Shown here: positions 1-11,726 of the stretch, in pieces
Layout of the letters: the number at the start of each line of letters is the position of its first letter
Numbering within the stretch: the first letter of the stretch is position 1
DNA from: Phytophthora quininea
Lineage: Eukaryota > Oomycota > Peronosporomycetes > Peronosporales > Peronosporaceae
DNA length: 51,011 bases
Assembly (NCBI GenBank): GCA_011947345.1
Contig: JAAVTG010000049.1
Location: 1 to 51,011, forward strand
Direction: 5' to 3'
The notes under the pieces: generated by a model
Told to the model about the DNA's origin: nothing
Database searches by the model: none
Seen by the model: the letters and a program-made list of their open reading frames with translations, nothing else
Made by a program: the position numbers and the translations under genes

Positions 1-1
1 T

Positions 2-35
2 GGCCCTCGCTGCACGAAAGTTGCTGGGTCCAATA

Positions 36-68
<33 letters not shown>

Positions 69-250
69 TGTACGGTCCACCGCTGTCAGTGTCGATCGCC
101 TTCGTTGCGGTGATCGTATTCGCTAGACGGCAACGGAGTGAAAGACCCAAGCTCGTCTTGAGGTCCAAGACCGAGCAACTGAAAAGGACCAGTGGACAAC
201 CCAATGTGATTGAGTCGGTGAAAGAAGGCTGCAGCACGAACTTTGTATAA
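2..250 (+). CDS. SKN1/KRE6-like glucan-synthesis protein, C-terminal end (partial, copy 1)
   Basis: Only the last 82 codons lie in the window; the gene runs off the left edge. The reading begins GPRCTKVAGS, which matches the WTGPRCT end of the EGF-like knot in the three downstream paralogs. A run of nine Asp (GAC repeats, about 38-63), the family YGPP motif, a short hydrophobic stretch and a tail ending STNFV follow. The hydrophobic stretch (about LSVSIAFVAVIVFA) is roughly ten residues shorter than in the paralogs, so membrane anchoring may be weak or the copy may carry a deletion. Family membership rests on clear similarity to copies 2-4. Whether this copy is intact cannot be judged from the fragment. 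Confidence 0.8.
37..66 (+). repeat. GAC/CGA trinucleotide microsatellite
   Basis: About nine tandem GAC units encode the poly-Asp stalk just before the membrane segment of SKN1-like copy 1. Copies 3 and 4 have shorter Asp-rich stalks at the same place and copy 2 has a Ser/Lys-rich one, so this is an expanding or contracting coding microsatellite. Confidence 0.85.
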
Positions 251-559
251 CAGCGCTAGTAAATGATGGCAATTCACTGCGAAACGATCAGATCTCGATC
301 GATCATCAAAAATCCACGCGAGTTTGGGCTGCAACAGCATAAACTAGTTCGCTTTTTGTCCGCAATTGCAGGGCGGAGATTATGGGGACAATTGTTTGCG
401 TCGCCTGCGGCTCATCCACGCGCGTCCCGTAACGCGTCCCATATACAGGTCCTGGACAGCGCCTTGGCTCAGGTGCAGTGTTCTCGTTGCGATAAATAAT
501 CCTGAAGGCAACGCACTTTAAATCCTCCACAGCCTGCCCTGCACGTGATCTCAACGACA
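251..559. other. Intergenic spacer between SKN1-like copies 1 and 2
   Basis: About 310 bp with no recognisable gene. It must hold the 3' end of copy 1 and the promoter of copy 2. I see no convincing initiator element. Confidence 0.6.
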
Positions 560-2738
560 ATGTTCCTGGTTGTTTTGGGGTTAATTTGGATAGCCATTGT
601 GTGTGCGGCGAACCAGACGTACTCGACGAAGTCAGGGTCTTGCCGTGGGTGGACATTAACACCCCATCGAGTGCTAAACACTTCAAGTCTTCTAGAGGGG
701 ACACCTGGACATTGACGATGAGCGATGAATTCAACGACAAAGGACGGAGCTTCGACGCCGGCGACGACCACATGTGGACTGCAATCGAGAAACCCGACGG
801 TGTCAACGCGGCGCTCGAAATCTACGCCAAGAACATGACGGGGACCAAGTGCGACAGCGACGGCACTTGCTACTTCTACATCGAGTCCGACATCTACGAG
901 ACAAACTTCACAGTCTGGAATAACTACATCACACCACCAGGCTACCAGACCGTGACGTTCTACTACCGATCGGGAATGCTGCAGAGCTGGAACAAATTCT
1001 GTTTCCAGGAGGTCTCATCGAGGTGCGGGCGCAGCTTCCTGGCGCGGTGACCAACAAATCGGGCAACCCGGACGTGAAGACGGGGTCGATGACAACCCGT
1101 GCATCTAACATCAGCTACTACCCGACGTGGCCAGGCATTTGGATGATGGGGAACCTCGGTCGTGCCATCTTCAGCGCCTCGACAGCTCGTATGTGGCCGT
1201 ACTCGTACAGCGAATGTAACGAGACCATTTTTGCCTCACAGAACCAACGCATCAGCGCATGCAATTCTACTCCAGGTCACGGTCTGCACCCCAACCAGGG
1301 CCGTGGCGCCCCGGAAATCGACATTCTTGAGGGTGGCGGCACCGACATTTCGTCGTCGATTCAAGTGGGCCCCGGGATGCCCAACCAATTCCGACGAATG
1401 TCAGACAACACGACCGCGTCTGGGTATTGCTACTACAGCTACATCTGCACGACGGAGGGCGCCAACAACCAAGACGTGCCGACGCAGTACTACGAGGACG
1501 TCCGCGGCTACAGGTCTTGGTATCAACGGCTTCGCTACGGCGCCAACAACATTTGCGACGTGGAGAGCAGCAAAGTCCAGAGCTTTGCAACGATCAACGC
1601 GTCGGTGGCCAAAGGTATCACTGAGAACGCCTGCACAATGGATATTTGTCCAGCGTCGTTTGATGTGAACGCTGATCTAGGTTTCAAGGACAATGGAACA
1701 GTCCATTGGGGTGTCAACGTCAATGGAACGTGTTTCCCAAGCAAAACGCGTACTTGGGGGCGTATCTCTGTAGTGCCGGTAACACGAATTCGGCGTGCTC
1801 CTCGTCCGCTGGTTCTACCGCTGCTGGAGGGGAATTTGCCTACCAAATGGACGCTATCTCGTCCAACTGGGAAGTGCACATGGGTGCTTATGGGCTGGGT
1901 CACGTACACGCTCGAGTGGGTCACAGGGGACTCGGGATACGTTCGTTGGGAAGTCGAGGGGCAGGCCATCTTCGAAATCGGCGCAGACGCTTTAACTAAA
2001 CCGCCACAAGACAAGGCGCAGTTAAACCCTCGCAAGCTCATGATCGAGGAGCCCATGTACATCCTCTTCAATGTGGCGTTGTCCAGCTCTTGGGGGTCCA
2101 AGCCACCGAACGCTGGCTCGAGTGGTTGCTACGGCGACCACTCCAACGCTCAAAACAACGCTATCTGCGACGAATTCCCCATGCATCTAAAGGTTGACTA
2201 CATTCGGTTGTACCAGGATACATCGGCTAACTCCAACATGGCTATCGGTTGCGACCCCGCTTCTCACCCGACCAAACAGTGGATTGAAGACAATATTGAC
2301 GACTACACCGACAGCGACAACCCGTACACAAAGGTGTCCGGCATGGCCTACTGCAAGTCCGACAACGACTGCACGATCTCCATGAAAGGCTCCACGTCCG
2401 TGAAGACCGGCACGTGCAATACGAACGGGCGCTGCAAATGCCTTTCAAACTCGTGGACGGGTCCTCGTTGCACCACGGTGGCCAGCTCCAGGTCGAGCAA
2501 GAAGGACAGCAAGATGTACGGGCCGCCCATGTATCTTTCAATCGCAGTCGCTGCTGTGGTCGTCCTGGTGACTTCAGCCACCGCCGCCTATCAGAAAACG
2601 CAAACGAGGAAGATGGAGGCTCGCATTCGAGACCTGGCGTGGAAGAAGGAAGAGCAGGGCAAGAACGCGACTGCAGCTCGAGGCGCAACAACTGCTGAGG
2701 CCGCTGCCGCGTCGGGCTACAGCACAAATTTTGTATGA
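560..2738 (+). CDS. SKN1/KRE6-like beta-glucan synthesis-associated protein (GH16 type), copy 2, frame broken four times
   Basis: About 725 residues. The ATG at 560 opens a signal peptide (MFLVVLGLIWIAIVCAA). A large GH16/SKN1 domain follows, with the catalytic-type motif EIDILE near 1315-1335, then an EGF-like Cys knot (CxCxxxSWTGPRC), one membrane helix near 2520-2590 and a cytoplasmic tail ending STNFV. In yeast the family acts in the secretory pathway in beta-1,6-glucan formation, so a cell-wall glucan role is inferred here. Relative to copies 3 and 4 the frame shifts near 635, 1007, 1738 and 1891. The first three are single-base losses in GGG, GG and AA runs; the last is a two-base loss. 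Protein similarity continues through all of them, so either this is a young pseudogene or, as I favour, the sequence has indel errors. Confidence 0.82.
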
Positions 2739-3208
2739 GTGAATAGAATGAGTGGTAATGTCTGAAGCCTGCAGAGTGGTTTGGAAGCGCGCGGACAGCA
2801 TGAAAGCGACGCTGACTTGCTGGCGACGACTAGCGCAAGATCACATGGCTTTGCGGTGAATAAACATGGATCGGCATGCTTATCTCCTCGTGCCAAAATC
2901 CAGAGACACCGAGCACATGTGCTGGGATTTGCACCGCCCGTGTCCAACGAGTTTTGAGCACGGCCAGCTCTGGATGTCCCAAGAACCCCTAAAGCGTATC
3001 ATTCGCTCTCCTTGCTGCAGCTGTATGTGGTGCTTGACCTGCCTTGCCAACAATATTCAGCATGTCGCGACGGAGGGACCGAGTATAATCCAGCGCCGGT
3101 CGTCCTGCAGTGCTGCTTGATGCACTCGGCGGGTGTCCTGTACATCATCACTTTTGGTTTTGCCCTTCGAGTCGCACGCATCAATCTGACAGCTTACAGG
3201 AGCGGACG
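2739..3208. other. Intergenic spacer between SKN1-like copies 2 and 3
   Basis: About 470 bp without a supported gene. Short reading frames here have no recognisable domain. It contains the 3' region of copy 2 and presumably the promoter of copy 3. Confidence 0.6.
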
Positions 3209-5444
3209 ATGAAGTACGGCAGACATATAGCGGCGGTGACAGCAGCAATCTCTTTGGTATCAACAGCAAATGCCGCGGCATCGACTTCGTACTCGACCAA
3301 GTCGGGCGTGCTGCCCTGGGTGGACGTCAACACGCCGTCGAGTGCGCAGACTTACACGTCGTCACGGGCGACAAGTGGACACTCACCATGAGCGACGAAT
3401 TCAACACTGAAGGCCGCAGCTTCGACCCTGGTGACGACCATCTCTGGACGGCGCTGGAACTTGGAGACGGTGTCAACTCGGCGCTGGAATACTACTCCAA
3501 GAACATGTCCAGCACCGAGTGCGACAGCGACGGCAACTGCTACTTCTACATCAACACCACGACTGCCAACTACACCGAGTCGATCTGGAACAGCTACATC
3601 TCTCCGCCGGGATACGAAGATGTGACGTTCTACTACCGCTCGGCCATGGTGCAGAGCTGGAACAAGTTCTGCTTCCAAGGCGGATTGATCGAAGTACGCG
3701 TCCAACTACCCGGTGCGGTGACCAACGCATCAGGCAACCCGGACGTTGAGACGGGGTCGACCACAGTCCGAGCTGCCAACATTGACTACTACCCGACGTG
3801 GCCCGGCATCTGGCTCATGGGCAACCTCGGTCGAGCTCTGTTCACGTCGTCGACGGCGAGAATGTGGCCGTTCACGTACAACGAGTGCAACGAGACCATC
3901 TTCTCTTCACAGAACCAGCGCATCAGTGCTTGCGACGACAGCCCCGGCCACGGTTTGAACGCCAACCAGGGCCGAGGAGCTCCGGAGATCGATATCCTCG
4001 AAGGTGGCGGCACTGCCATCTCGTCTTCCATTCAAGTTGGGCCTGGCATGCCTGAGGACTTCCGGATGTTCACGGACAATTCGTCCAGTACTGCTTCTAC
4101 AATTACGCTGCAGACCGAAGGCGCCAACAACCAGGATGTTCCGACAGAGTACTACTGGAACATCCGAGGCCATAAGTCTTGGTACCAGGGTCTTCGCTAC
4201 GGCGCCAACAACATTTGCGATGTTGAGGCTGACGACGTCCAGAGCTTCGCCACCATCAACGCGTCACTGACCAAGGGAATCACGGACAACGCATGCACGA
4301 TGGAGCTGTGTCCCGCGTCCTACGACGTCAACGGCGATATGGGCTACAAGGACAACGGCACAGTGCACTGGGGCATCAACTCCAATGGAACCTGCTTCCC
4401 CAAGCAGAATGCCTACATGGGCGCGTACTTGTGTAACGCAGGCAACACCAACTCGGAGTGTACGACGTCCAGCGGCTCCACCAGCGCTGGATCCGAATTC
4501 GCGTATCAAATGGATGCCATTTCGACGGATTGGGAGGTCCACATGGCCGCGTACTTGGACTGGGTCACGTACACGGTGGAGTGGGTCATGGGCGACTCGG
4601 GCTACGTTCGCTGGGAGGTGGAGAAGCAAGTCATCTTTGAGATTCCAGCCGAGTCGATCATCAATCCTCCGCAGGACACGGCGCAGATGAACCGAAGAAG
4701 ATCATGATCGAGGAGCCCATGTACGTCATCTTCAACGTCGCTCTGTCAAGTTCATGGGGATCGTCCCCGCCCAACGCCGGGTCGGGCGATTGCTGGGGCG
4801 ACGGCTCCAGCTCCATGGACAACGCCATCTGCGACTCGTTCCCCATGTACCTGAAGATCGACTACATCCGCATCTACCAGGACACGTCTGACGGCACGGA
4901 CATGGCCATCGGCTGCGATCCGTCCTCGCACCCGACCAAGACGTGGATCGAGGACAACATCGACGACTACACGGACACCAACAACCCGTGGACGGAGGTC
5001 TCCGGCATGGCGTTCTGCAACTCGGATGACGACTGCACCGTCGGCACGACGACATCGGTGACCACAGGGTCTTGCAACTCCGACGGCCGTTGCGAGTGCT
5101 CGTCGGACTCTTGGACAGGTCCTCGCTGCACGCAGACGGCCAGCTCGGACGACGACGACGACTTGTTCGGGCCGCCGATTCTCGCAGCGATTTTGGTCGC
5201 TGCTGCCATGATCCTCGTGACAGTCGGCGTGATCCTCTACAAGCGGCGGCAGACCGTGCAACTGGCAGCTAGAGCGCGAGACCAGGAGGTCGCGGTGGAG
5301 CGGGCCAAAGAGTTCAACAAGACGCCCTCTATGATGTCGACGGGCGAAGCGAGCACCCGCAAGGCGGACGAGGCCAGCAAAGTGCTCGAAGCCAGCGTTG
5401 TCAGCAAGAGCAGCAAGGAAGACTACACGACCAACTTTGTATAG
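3209..5444 (+). CDS. SKN1/KRE6-like beta-glucan synthesis-associated protein (GH16 type), copy 3
   Basis: About 745 residues. The ATG at 3209 gives a good signal peptide ([22 protein letters not shown]). The GH16/SKN1 domain has EIDILEGG near 3985-4010 and many N-glycosylation sequons. It is followed by the EGF-like knot ([19 protein letters not shown]), an Asp stalk, the FGPP motif, a membrane helix near 5175-5235 and a basic tail ending TTNFV. Signal peptide plus C-terminal helix imply a type I protein with the enzyme domain in the lumen or outside. Two single-base losses break the frame: near 3367 (RGDKW read as RATSG; GGGG reduced to GGG) and near 4692 (MNPKK; CCC reduced to CC). Both sides of each break match copies 2 and 4, so the gene is probably intact in the organism. 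Confidence 0.86.
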
Positions 5445-5529
5445 TAGCAGTGAAAAGTAAATAGTTATGGATAGGAGGCAGCACAAGCACAAGCAGGTAG
5501 CTCAAGCGATAACATCGATAACCTGGACA

Positions 5530-5685
5530 ACCGAGATGTTGTTGGTGTCCGACTTCAAATCTACAATGTTTGCCGTCGGCCGGATGATCGTGTCGGGCAC
5601 CGCCACCGGCACCCTCGGCGCGTACACGAACGAGCTGTCCCCACCGCACATGCGCAACATCCTCGGCATGCCTGCAGGTCTCGGT
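5530..5685 (+). pseudogene. Sugar transporter (MFS, GLUT-type) fragment
   Basis: A stretch of about 50 residues contains VGRMIVSGTATGTLGAYTNE followed by LSPPHMRNILG. This resembles the GR-x-I-x-G ... Y-x-x-E-x-(A/S)-P-x-x-x-R-x-x-L-G block after transmembrane helix 4 in GLUT-type sugar porters. Nothing recognisable of the remaining helices lies on either side and the reading stops at about 5709, so this is a relic stranded downstream of SKN1-like copy 3. The identification rests on one motif block only. Confidence 0.5.
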
Positions 5686-5709
5686 TCATCACGAGCAGCG
5701 CTTATCTAA

Positions 5710-8032
5710 AAACCTTTTTTGGTACAACACAAAAGCGTTTTTTACGTTGAAGGAAATCATTTTATTTTCCTCGAGCTTCTCGCAGGGTTTTGTCGGTGAT
5801 CGTGTCTCACGCTCGGTGCAGCCCTTTGGTCGGTGGTGGTGGTGGGTCGCACCTTCTCCACATGCTCATCGTCGCCTGCGGTTGTGCCGACACATCTCGT
5901 GGCATCGACAGTGGAACTGGACTGCCGCTGAAAGAAAAAAGCAATCTCGACGCCAAGCGAATTATCGCCACCACCGCTACCAAGATTGTTGCCGACGCTG
6001 ACATTGTGTCGCTCCAACAAGTGACGAAGGCTGATCGCCTTCAAGCGCTCCATTTGGAGCGCCTGATCATTTGCCTGGGCTTGATGCTCAGTAAGTTGCT
6101 GCGGGAACCTTGCATCCGTCTCTTGATATGCGCGCTCTGAAGTAGCCTGGTCGACCATTCAAAACGTTCTCGACCCACATCCCGCTTTCTAGCTTGATCT
6201 TGACAGCCTTGCCGTGAAACGCGAAGAACAGCTGGGTATTCTACCTCCGCGGCTGACAGTTGCTCCGAATTCACCACCCAAAACTTGTCCAGCAACATTG
6301 CACAAGTATTCGCCGTAGTTGGCAAAGTAACGAAGTGCGCCGGCGCTAGTCTTGAACCACTGTGTAACACCGACCTTGAAGCGCTTGCTTCGCAGGTGCG
6401 GACGCATCGCCTGGACGCATCGCGTCGATGCGCTCATGCAGTAGCCTTCTCAAGTCCTAAAAACACGCCCAGCCCAAGCTAACACACGACAACAACGTAC
6501 TTGTTGGCTGCCTTGGAGAAGAACGGCATGGACCCGGTAACCATCTAGTTCAGGTCAAGGCGCTTCTTCAAGGGCAGCCACATCTTGGCGCCAAGGGCGT
6601 CGCTGTCCACGACGACCTGAGCTCTCACGCAGTGGAGGTATGTGTGGTCGTCGTCCACCGACGAGCTGTCCACCGCAGTGGAGCCGCCTGTGGGCATCTT
6701 GTAGCACTGAATCGGCCCTTTGGTCAGCCCTACTTCCGCCGAGGCGATATTATTGCCCCAGTAGCGCAAGATAAACTGTGTCCTAAGCACAGCCAGACTG
6801 TGGAACTAAGTGCCTCCCTTCCTCGGGGTTTCAGGCGCACACCAACTCAAGGCCTTCGTCGGGGTTGGCCGGACATAGCATCCAGTAGAGGTTGTCCAGA
6901 GTGATCGTCATCGCGAGGAGCAAGTGGAGCAAGTTCTGGGAGTATGACGAGAACGCAAAATATGTTGTCGGCGAGGAGAAGCTGAAGTATGTTGTCGGTG
7001 ATGTTGTAGCTGATGATGACCTAATTAGAGCATACAATACCATTTGTGGAAATATGAACGCTGGCAAGTTTACATTCCGGATAGCTGGAGCGTTTGGCAT
7101 TACGACAATGCGACTACTCCTAGCTTTCAACTGTTTTGGACGCAGGAGAGGGACAGGAGTGAGAACGCTGAATGACATCCCCACCAAAGGACTTGTCATC
7201 GGACATGTCGGAGGGGGTCATTAAAGGGCACAGCGGATACAGATTACGCGTTCAAGCCGGCAAGTGACGTGCCAGCCTCTCGTCACTCACTAGGAAGTGG
7301 AGATGCGGGTCGAGAAATTTTCAAAGTGGTCGACCTGGCTACAGCAGTCTGCAGAACGCGCATTCCAGGAGACGGAGGCCAGGTCCCCGAAGCGACTCGC
7401 TGAGCAGTACGTTCAGGTGAAATGAAAGAAAACCCAGTTTTGATCCTGAGACTGAACCCAGGATGGTTTGTTTTCTACCCATCTAGGTTTGATATCATTG
7501 GTGGATTTCCATCCCACTTTTTGGGAATATTTTTAGTCGCGCACAAAATGAGTTTTCACGAACATCAAATAACCTCTCCCAAAACCTGCAAGCGCTGTCC
7601 ATCCAGGTGGCCCGCAAGATCGCCTTCCCCGCAGCAGCTCGACACCATACACCCCGCACACACGTTACGAGCCCCCACCAGCAGCGCGCAGTGACCCGCA
7701 ACTCACAACGCTGAGCCGTGTGACATGGCCCCGCCTCTCGCCGTATGCAAAATCCAAGTCGTGCTTGATTCTCAAAATTTATTTTTTGAAAATAGGTTCT
7801 TTTTTGTAAAAACTCATTTTTAAGGGCATTAGGACAAGGGGCCACTAAAAGAGGGAGGGCACTAGATGAGCACTAGAAGGGCAACCTCCTCCTAATGCCC
7901 CCGCCAAGTGACCCCCATCCCCTCTCCGGATTTCCAGCCCCGTCCATGCTCGCTCGCGGTCGCTGTTCGCAGCCACCAGAGAACCAGTTCAGCTTTCGCC
8001 TCGTCAGGCCCGAGGACTTGGAGGAGAAGCGC
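5710..8032. other. Decayed region between SKN1-like copies 3 and 4
   Basis: About 2.3 kb without an intact gene. Minus-strand readings at 6189-6437 and 6545-6790 look protein-like but are short and frame-broken; I could not place them in a family. Positions 6956-7010 hold an imperfect duplication around TATGTTGTCGG(C/T)GA. Positions 7765-7830 are AT-rich. I read the stretch as remnants of one or more genes or transposons. Confidence 0.45.
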
Positions 8033-10208
8033 ATGGCGCCACGCTGGACGCGACTGGGTCGCTGTCGCTGCTGGCGACGGCCCAGGCGACCACCAAAGTG
8101 TACGAGACCAAGTCGGGCGTGCTCCCGTACGTGGACGTGGACACCCCCAGCAAGGCGCAGACCCACAAGTCGTCGAGGGGCGACACCTGGGCGCTCATCA
8201 TGAGCGACGAGTTCAACACGGAAGGCCGCAGCTTCGACGCCGGGGACGACCATCTCTGGACCGCCGTGGACAAACCCGACGGCGTCAACGCCGCGCTGGA
8301 GATCTACTACCCCAACATGACGGGCACCCAGTGCGACGACGACGGCAACTGCTACTTTTACATCGAGTCGGACATCCACGAGACCAACCTCACGGTCTGG
8401 AACGAGTACATCTCGCCTCCAGGCTACGAGGACGTGACCTTCTACTACCGCTCGGCCATGGTGCAGGGCTGGAACAAGTTCTGCTTCCAAGGAGGACTCG
8501 TCACGGTGCGCGCGCAACTGCCGGGGGCCGTCACCAACGCCTCGGGCAATCCAGACATTGAGACGGGCTCCACCTCGGTCCGCGCGGCCAATATCAACTA
8601 CTACCCGACCTGGCCCGGTATCTGGCTCATGGGGAACTTAGGACGAGCCATCTTCACAGGCTCCACGGCCAGGATGTGGCCCTTCTCGTACAACGAGTGC
8701 AACGACACCATCTTCGACTCGCAGAACCAGCGCATCAGCGCCTGCGACGACAACCCTGGCCATGGGCTCAACGCCAACCAGGGACGCGGAGCCCCGAGAT
8801 TGACATTCTGGAAGGAGGAGGCACAGCCATTTCGTCGTCCATTCAGGTCGGCCCGGGCATGCCCGATGACTTCCGGATGCTCGTGGACAACTCGTCCGCC
8901 TATTGCTTCTACAGCTACGACTGCACCGCCACGGGAGCCAACAACCAGGACGTGCCCACCAAGTACTACTGGAACTTGCGAGGACACAAGAGTTGGTACC
9001 AGGGACTGCGGTACGGCGCCAACAACTTGTGCGACGTCAAGAGTACAGACGTGCAGAGTTTCGCGACCATCAATGCGTCGCTGACCAAGGGAATCACCGA
9101 GAACGCCTGCACCATGGACTTGTGTCCGGCGTCGTACGATGTGAATGCCGAATTGGGTTTTAAAGACAACGGCACGGTGCACTGGGGAGTCAACTCGAAC
9201 GGCACGTGCTTCCCTAAGCAGAACGCCTACATGGGCGCGTACTTGTGTAACGCTGGTAACAATGCGTCCGAGTGTACCGAATCGGGAGGCTCGACAAGTG
9301 CTGGATCGGTATTCGAGTACCAGATGGACGCCATCTCGTCCAATTGGGAAGTGCACATGGCCGCGTACTTGGACTGGGTCACGTACTCGCTCGAGTGGGT
9401 CATGGGTGACTCTGGTTACATCCGCTGGGAGGTGGAAGGCCAAGTGATCTTCGAGATCCCGGCCGAGGCCATCATCAATCCTCCGCAGGACAAGGGCCAG
9501 ATGAACCCCAAGAAGATGATGATCGAGGAGCCCATGTACTTTATCTTCAACGTGGCGCTGTCTAGTTCGTGGGGTTCCAAGCCACCGAACGCTGGGTCTA
9601 GCGGCTGCTACGGCGATGGCTCGAATGCCGAGACCAACGCCATCTGCGACTCCTTCCCCATGTACATGAAGATCGACTACATTCGCGTGTACCAGGACAC
9701 GTCGGCAAACTCCACGATGGCCTATGGCTGCGACCCGTCGACGCACCCGACCAAGCAGTGGATCGAGGACAACATCGACGACTACCAGGACGACGACAAC
9801 TTGGTCGTGGAAGTGTCGGGCATGGCCTTCTGCAACTCCGACGACGACTGCACGATCGCAACCAGCGGCTCGTCGGCGGTGACGACGGGCACGTGCAATT
9901 CGGACGGCCGATGCTCGTGCTCGTCGGACTCCTGGACGGGACCGCGTTGCACTTTGACGGCCAGCAACGACGACGGCGACAATCTGTACGGACCTCCGCT
10001 GCTCGTGGCGCTCATCATCGCTGCGGTTGCTGCCGTCGCGACGTTCATCACGGTCATGTACAAGGCGACGCAGGCCAAGCGCAACGGCGCTCGAATGCGC
10101 GACCAGGCACTGAAGATGGAGCATGCCAAGCAGACCGCGTCCGTCGAGACGCTCTCGGTGGAGGAAGGCAAGTCGAAGGAGGCGTACAACAACAACAGCT
10201 TTGTATAG
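8033..10208 (+). CDS. SKN1/KRE6-like beta-glucan synthesis-associated protein (GH16 type), copy 4
   Basis: About 725 residues. I choose the ATG at 8033 because it starts a signal peptide (MAPRWTRLG then SLSLLATAQA) once a one-base loss near 8058 is allowed. The GH16/SKN1 domain, EGF-like knot ([19 protein letters not shown]), short Asp stalk, LYGPP, membrane helix near 9995-10060 and tail ending NNNSFV follow the same order as copies 2 and 3. A second one-base loss near 8795 falls inside the catalytic-type EIDILEGG motif (GG reduced to G). Except at these two points the reading is continuous and strongly conserved, including all extracellular cysteines I could compare. The gene is therefore probably functional in the organism. 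Confidence 0.86.
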
Positions 10209-11726
10209 TATGGCACGGCCGCGCGGTCGGGCCAGGCAGCTAGGTCCTTTAGACTTGGACCTCAAATCTACCGGTTCCCATTATCACCTTGAATGCTTTC
10301 GATCGAAACAGCCTCAAGACTTGCCTCGACCCGCGAGATGATGCGTGCGACGGAAGCTGAGCCGGAGCGCGAGGCCTTGGAGTTGGAGAAGAGATTTGAC
10401 TCGTATTGTCGAGGCGCTCCACTTGAGGCCAAGACCGTCGAGAAGAAAGCACAACTGCAGCGACGGCGAAGGCTTTGCCAAAGCGGCCCGAAGCGATCCG
10501 TTGCTCAGGTCTGCCGCAGTTAGGTGGTCGACACCGCCACAAGCTCCGGTGCGCCGTTCGACAAGCGATTTGCTTGACAAGACCGAGAGCTTTGCTCGTG
10601 CATTTTGAAAAAGCCACCACTTTTTTCGCGCGCATGGGGAAACCTTCAACGCGTGCAACTTCAACGCGCAGACTTGTGAGCCCCCGCGAGCTTCGTGCGC
10701 GGCCCGCTGGTGGATAAAGGCGGAGGGAGGGCCGAGCGTGTCCTGCGTTTCTCGGTGGAGGTGGCCAGGTTGGCCATGGCGTCGGCGGCTTGCTTCAACG
10801 AGAGCGCGGGATTGCGGGTGCAGGCTCGAGGTGTCGCGACTTGTGCGCGCGCGGGCCGTCCTCTGTCGTGGCAAGCAGGCGATTTGTCCTTGGCCCGTCG
10901 GGGCTGCGCCCGCTTCCGTAGCCACCTCTCCTCGCTGAAAGGCGCCGCGGGGCTTCTTTCGCCGCTCCGGCGATGACGATCCAGCGTTTTCCACTCGGAA
11001 TCACACGATCGCTCCTCCCACAGCGTTTGTTGCAGGACGCCAAACACAGTTTTGAAAAGCTGGCGACCCCGCAGACCAGCATGAAGCACGGTTGGGACGA
11101 CACGGCTCGCAGTGACCGACGCTGTCAGCACTCGCCGTCCAGCTGATCGGCAACCGAATGTTTTCCGTGTCCTGCACGCGGGCGTTCGAGTCCGTTAGCC
11201 TGCTGCCGCCCCACACGAACCCCGAGACCGGCGGGGCCCGCTTTGTTGTCATCATTGGTTCGTGTTGAAGCCTTGGACGGGACAGTGCAGCGTGACTTGG
11301 GGCTGACGATACAGTTGCTTGCTTAGCCGCTTGGTGCAAGCTTGCCCCTCGAAAAAGGGACGCTCCGAGCGTCCGAGCTTCTTCTGTCGCCGCCGGCAAG
11401 GCTATCGATCCACGTAGAGGAAGCGCTGCAGCACAAGATCTCTGCGCAAGACGCGGAGCGAAAGCCGAGCACATGCACGTAGAGACGTCCTGGCAGCGGA
11501 TTACCGGTCATCGGAGACCAAGGTTGCTCGGTGCAATTGGCAGGCATGCTCAAACGGGGCATTTTGAAAGTCGATGGGATTTGATGTAAAATGGGCAGAG
11601 TTGGGAAAGTTCAAAGGGGCATTGCACAGGAAATGTATTGAATTGCCAGAAAACCGTAAAGGGCACTAACTTACGCATGGAAATGTAAGTGAGGTTAGCC
11701 TACGCACGCTCTGTTGGATCAGAAAC
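10209..11726. other. Gene-poor spacer downstream of the SKN1-like array
   Basis: About 1.5 kb. Several overlapping GC-rich reading frames exist on both strands, but none has a recognisable domain, signal peptide or conserved partner elsewhere in the window. I see no supported gene. Confidence 0.5.

Noticed and set aside
6892..7224. 110-codon plus-strand frame and its antisense partner in the decayed region
   Set aside because: There is no ATG start (TTG) and no motif; the apparent internal repeat is only a short duplication.
8601..10265. Minus-strand 554-codon frame as a protein gene
   Set aside because: It is exactly antisense to a conserved GH16 gene, has Arg/Val/His-rich make-up typical of a shadow frame, and shows no domain or signal peptide.
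10249..11474. Several minus-strand frames of 100 to 226 codons downstream of the SKN1-like array
   Set aside because: They overlap one another in three phases and none resembles a known domain or another locus in the window.
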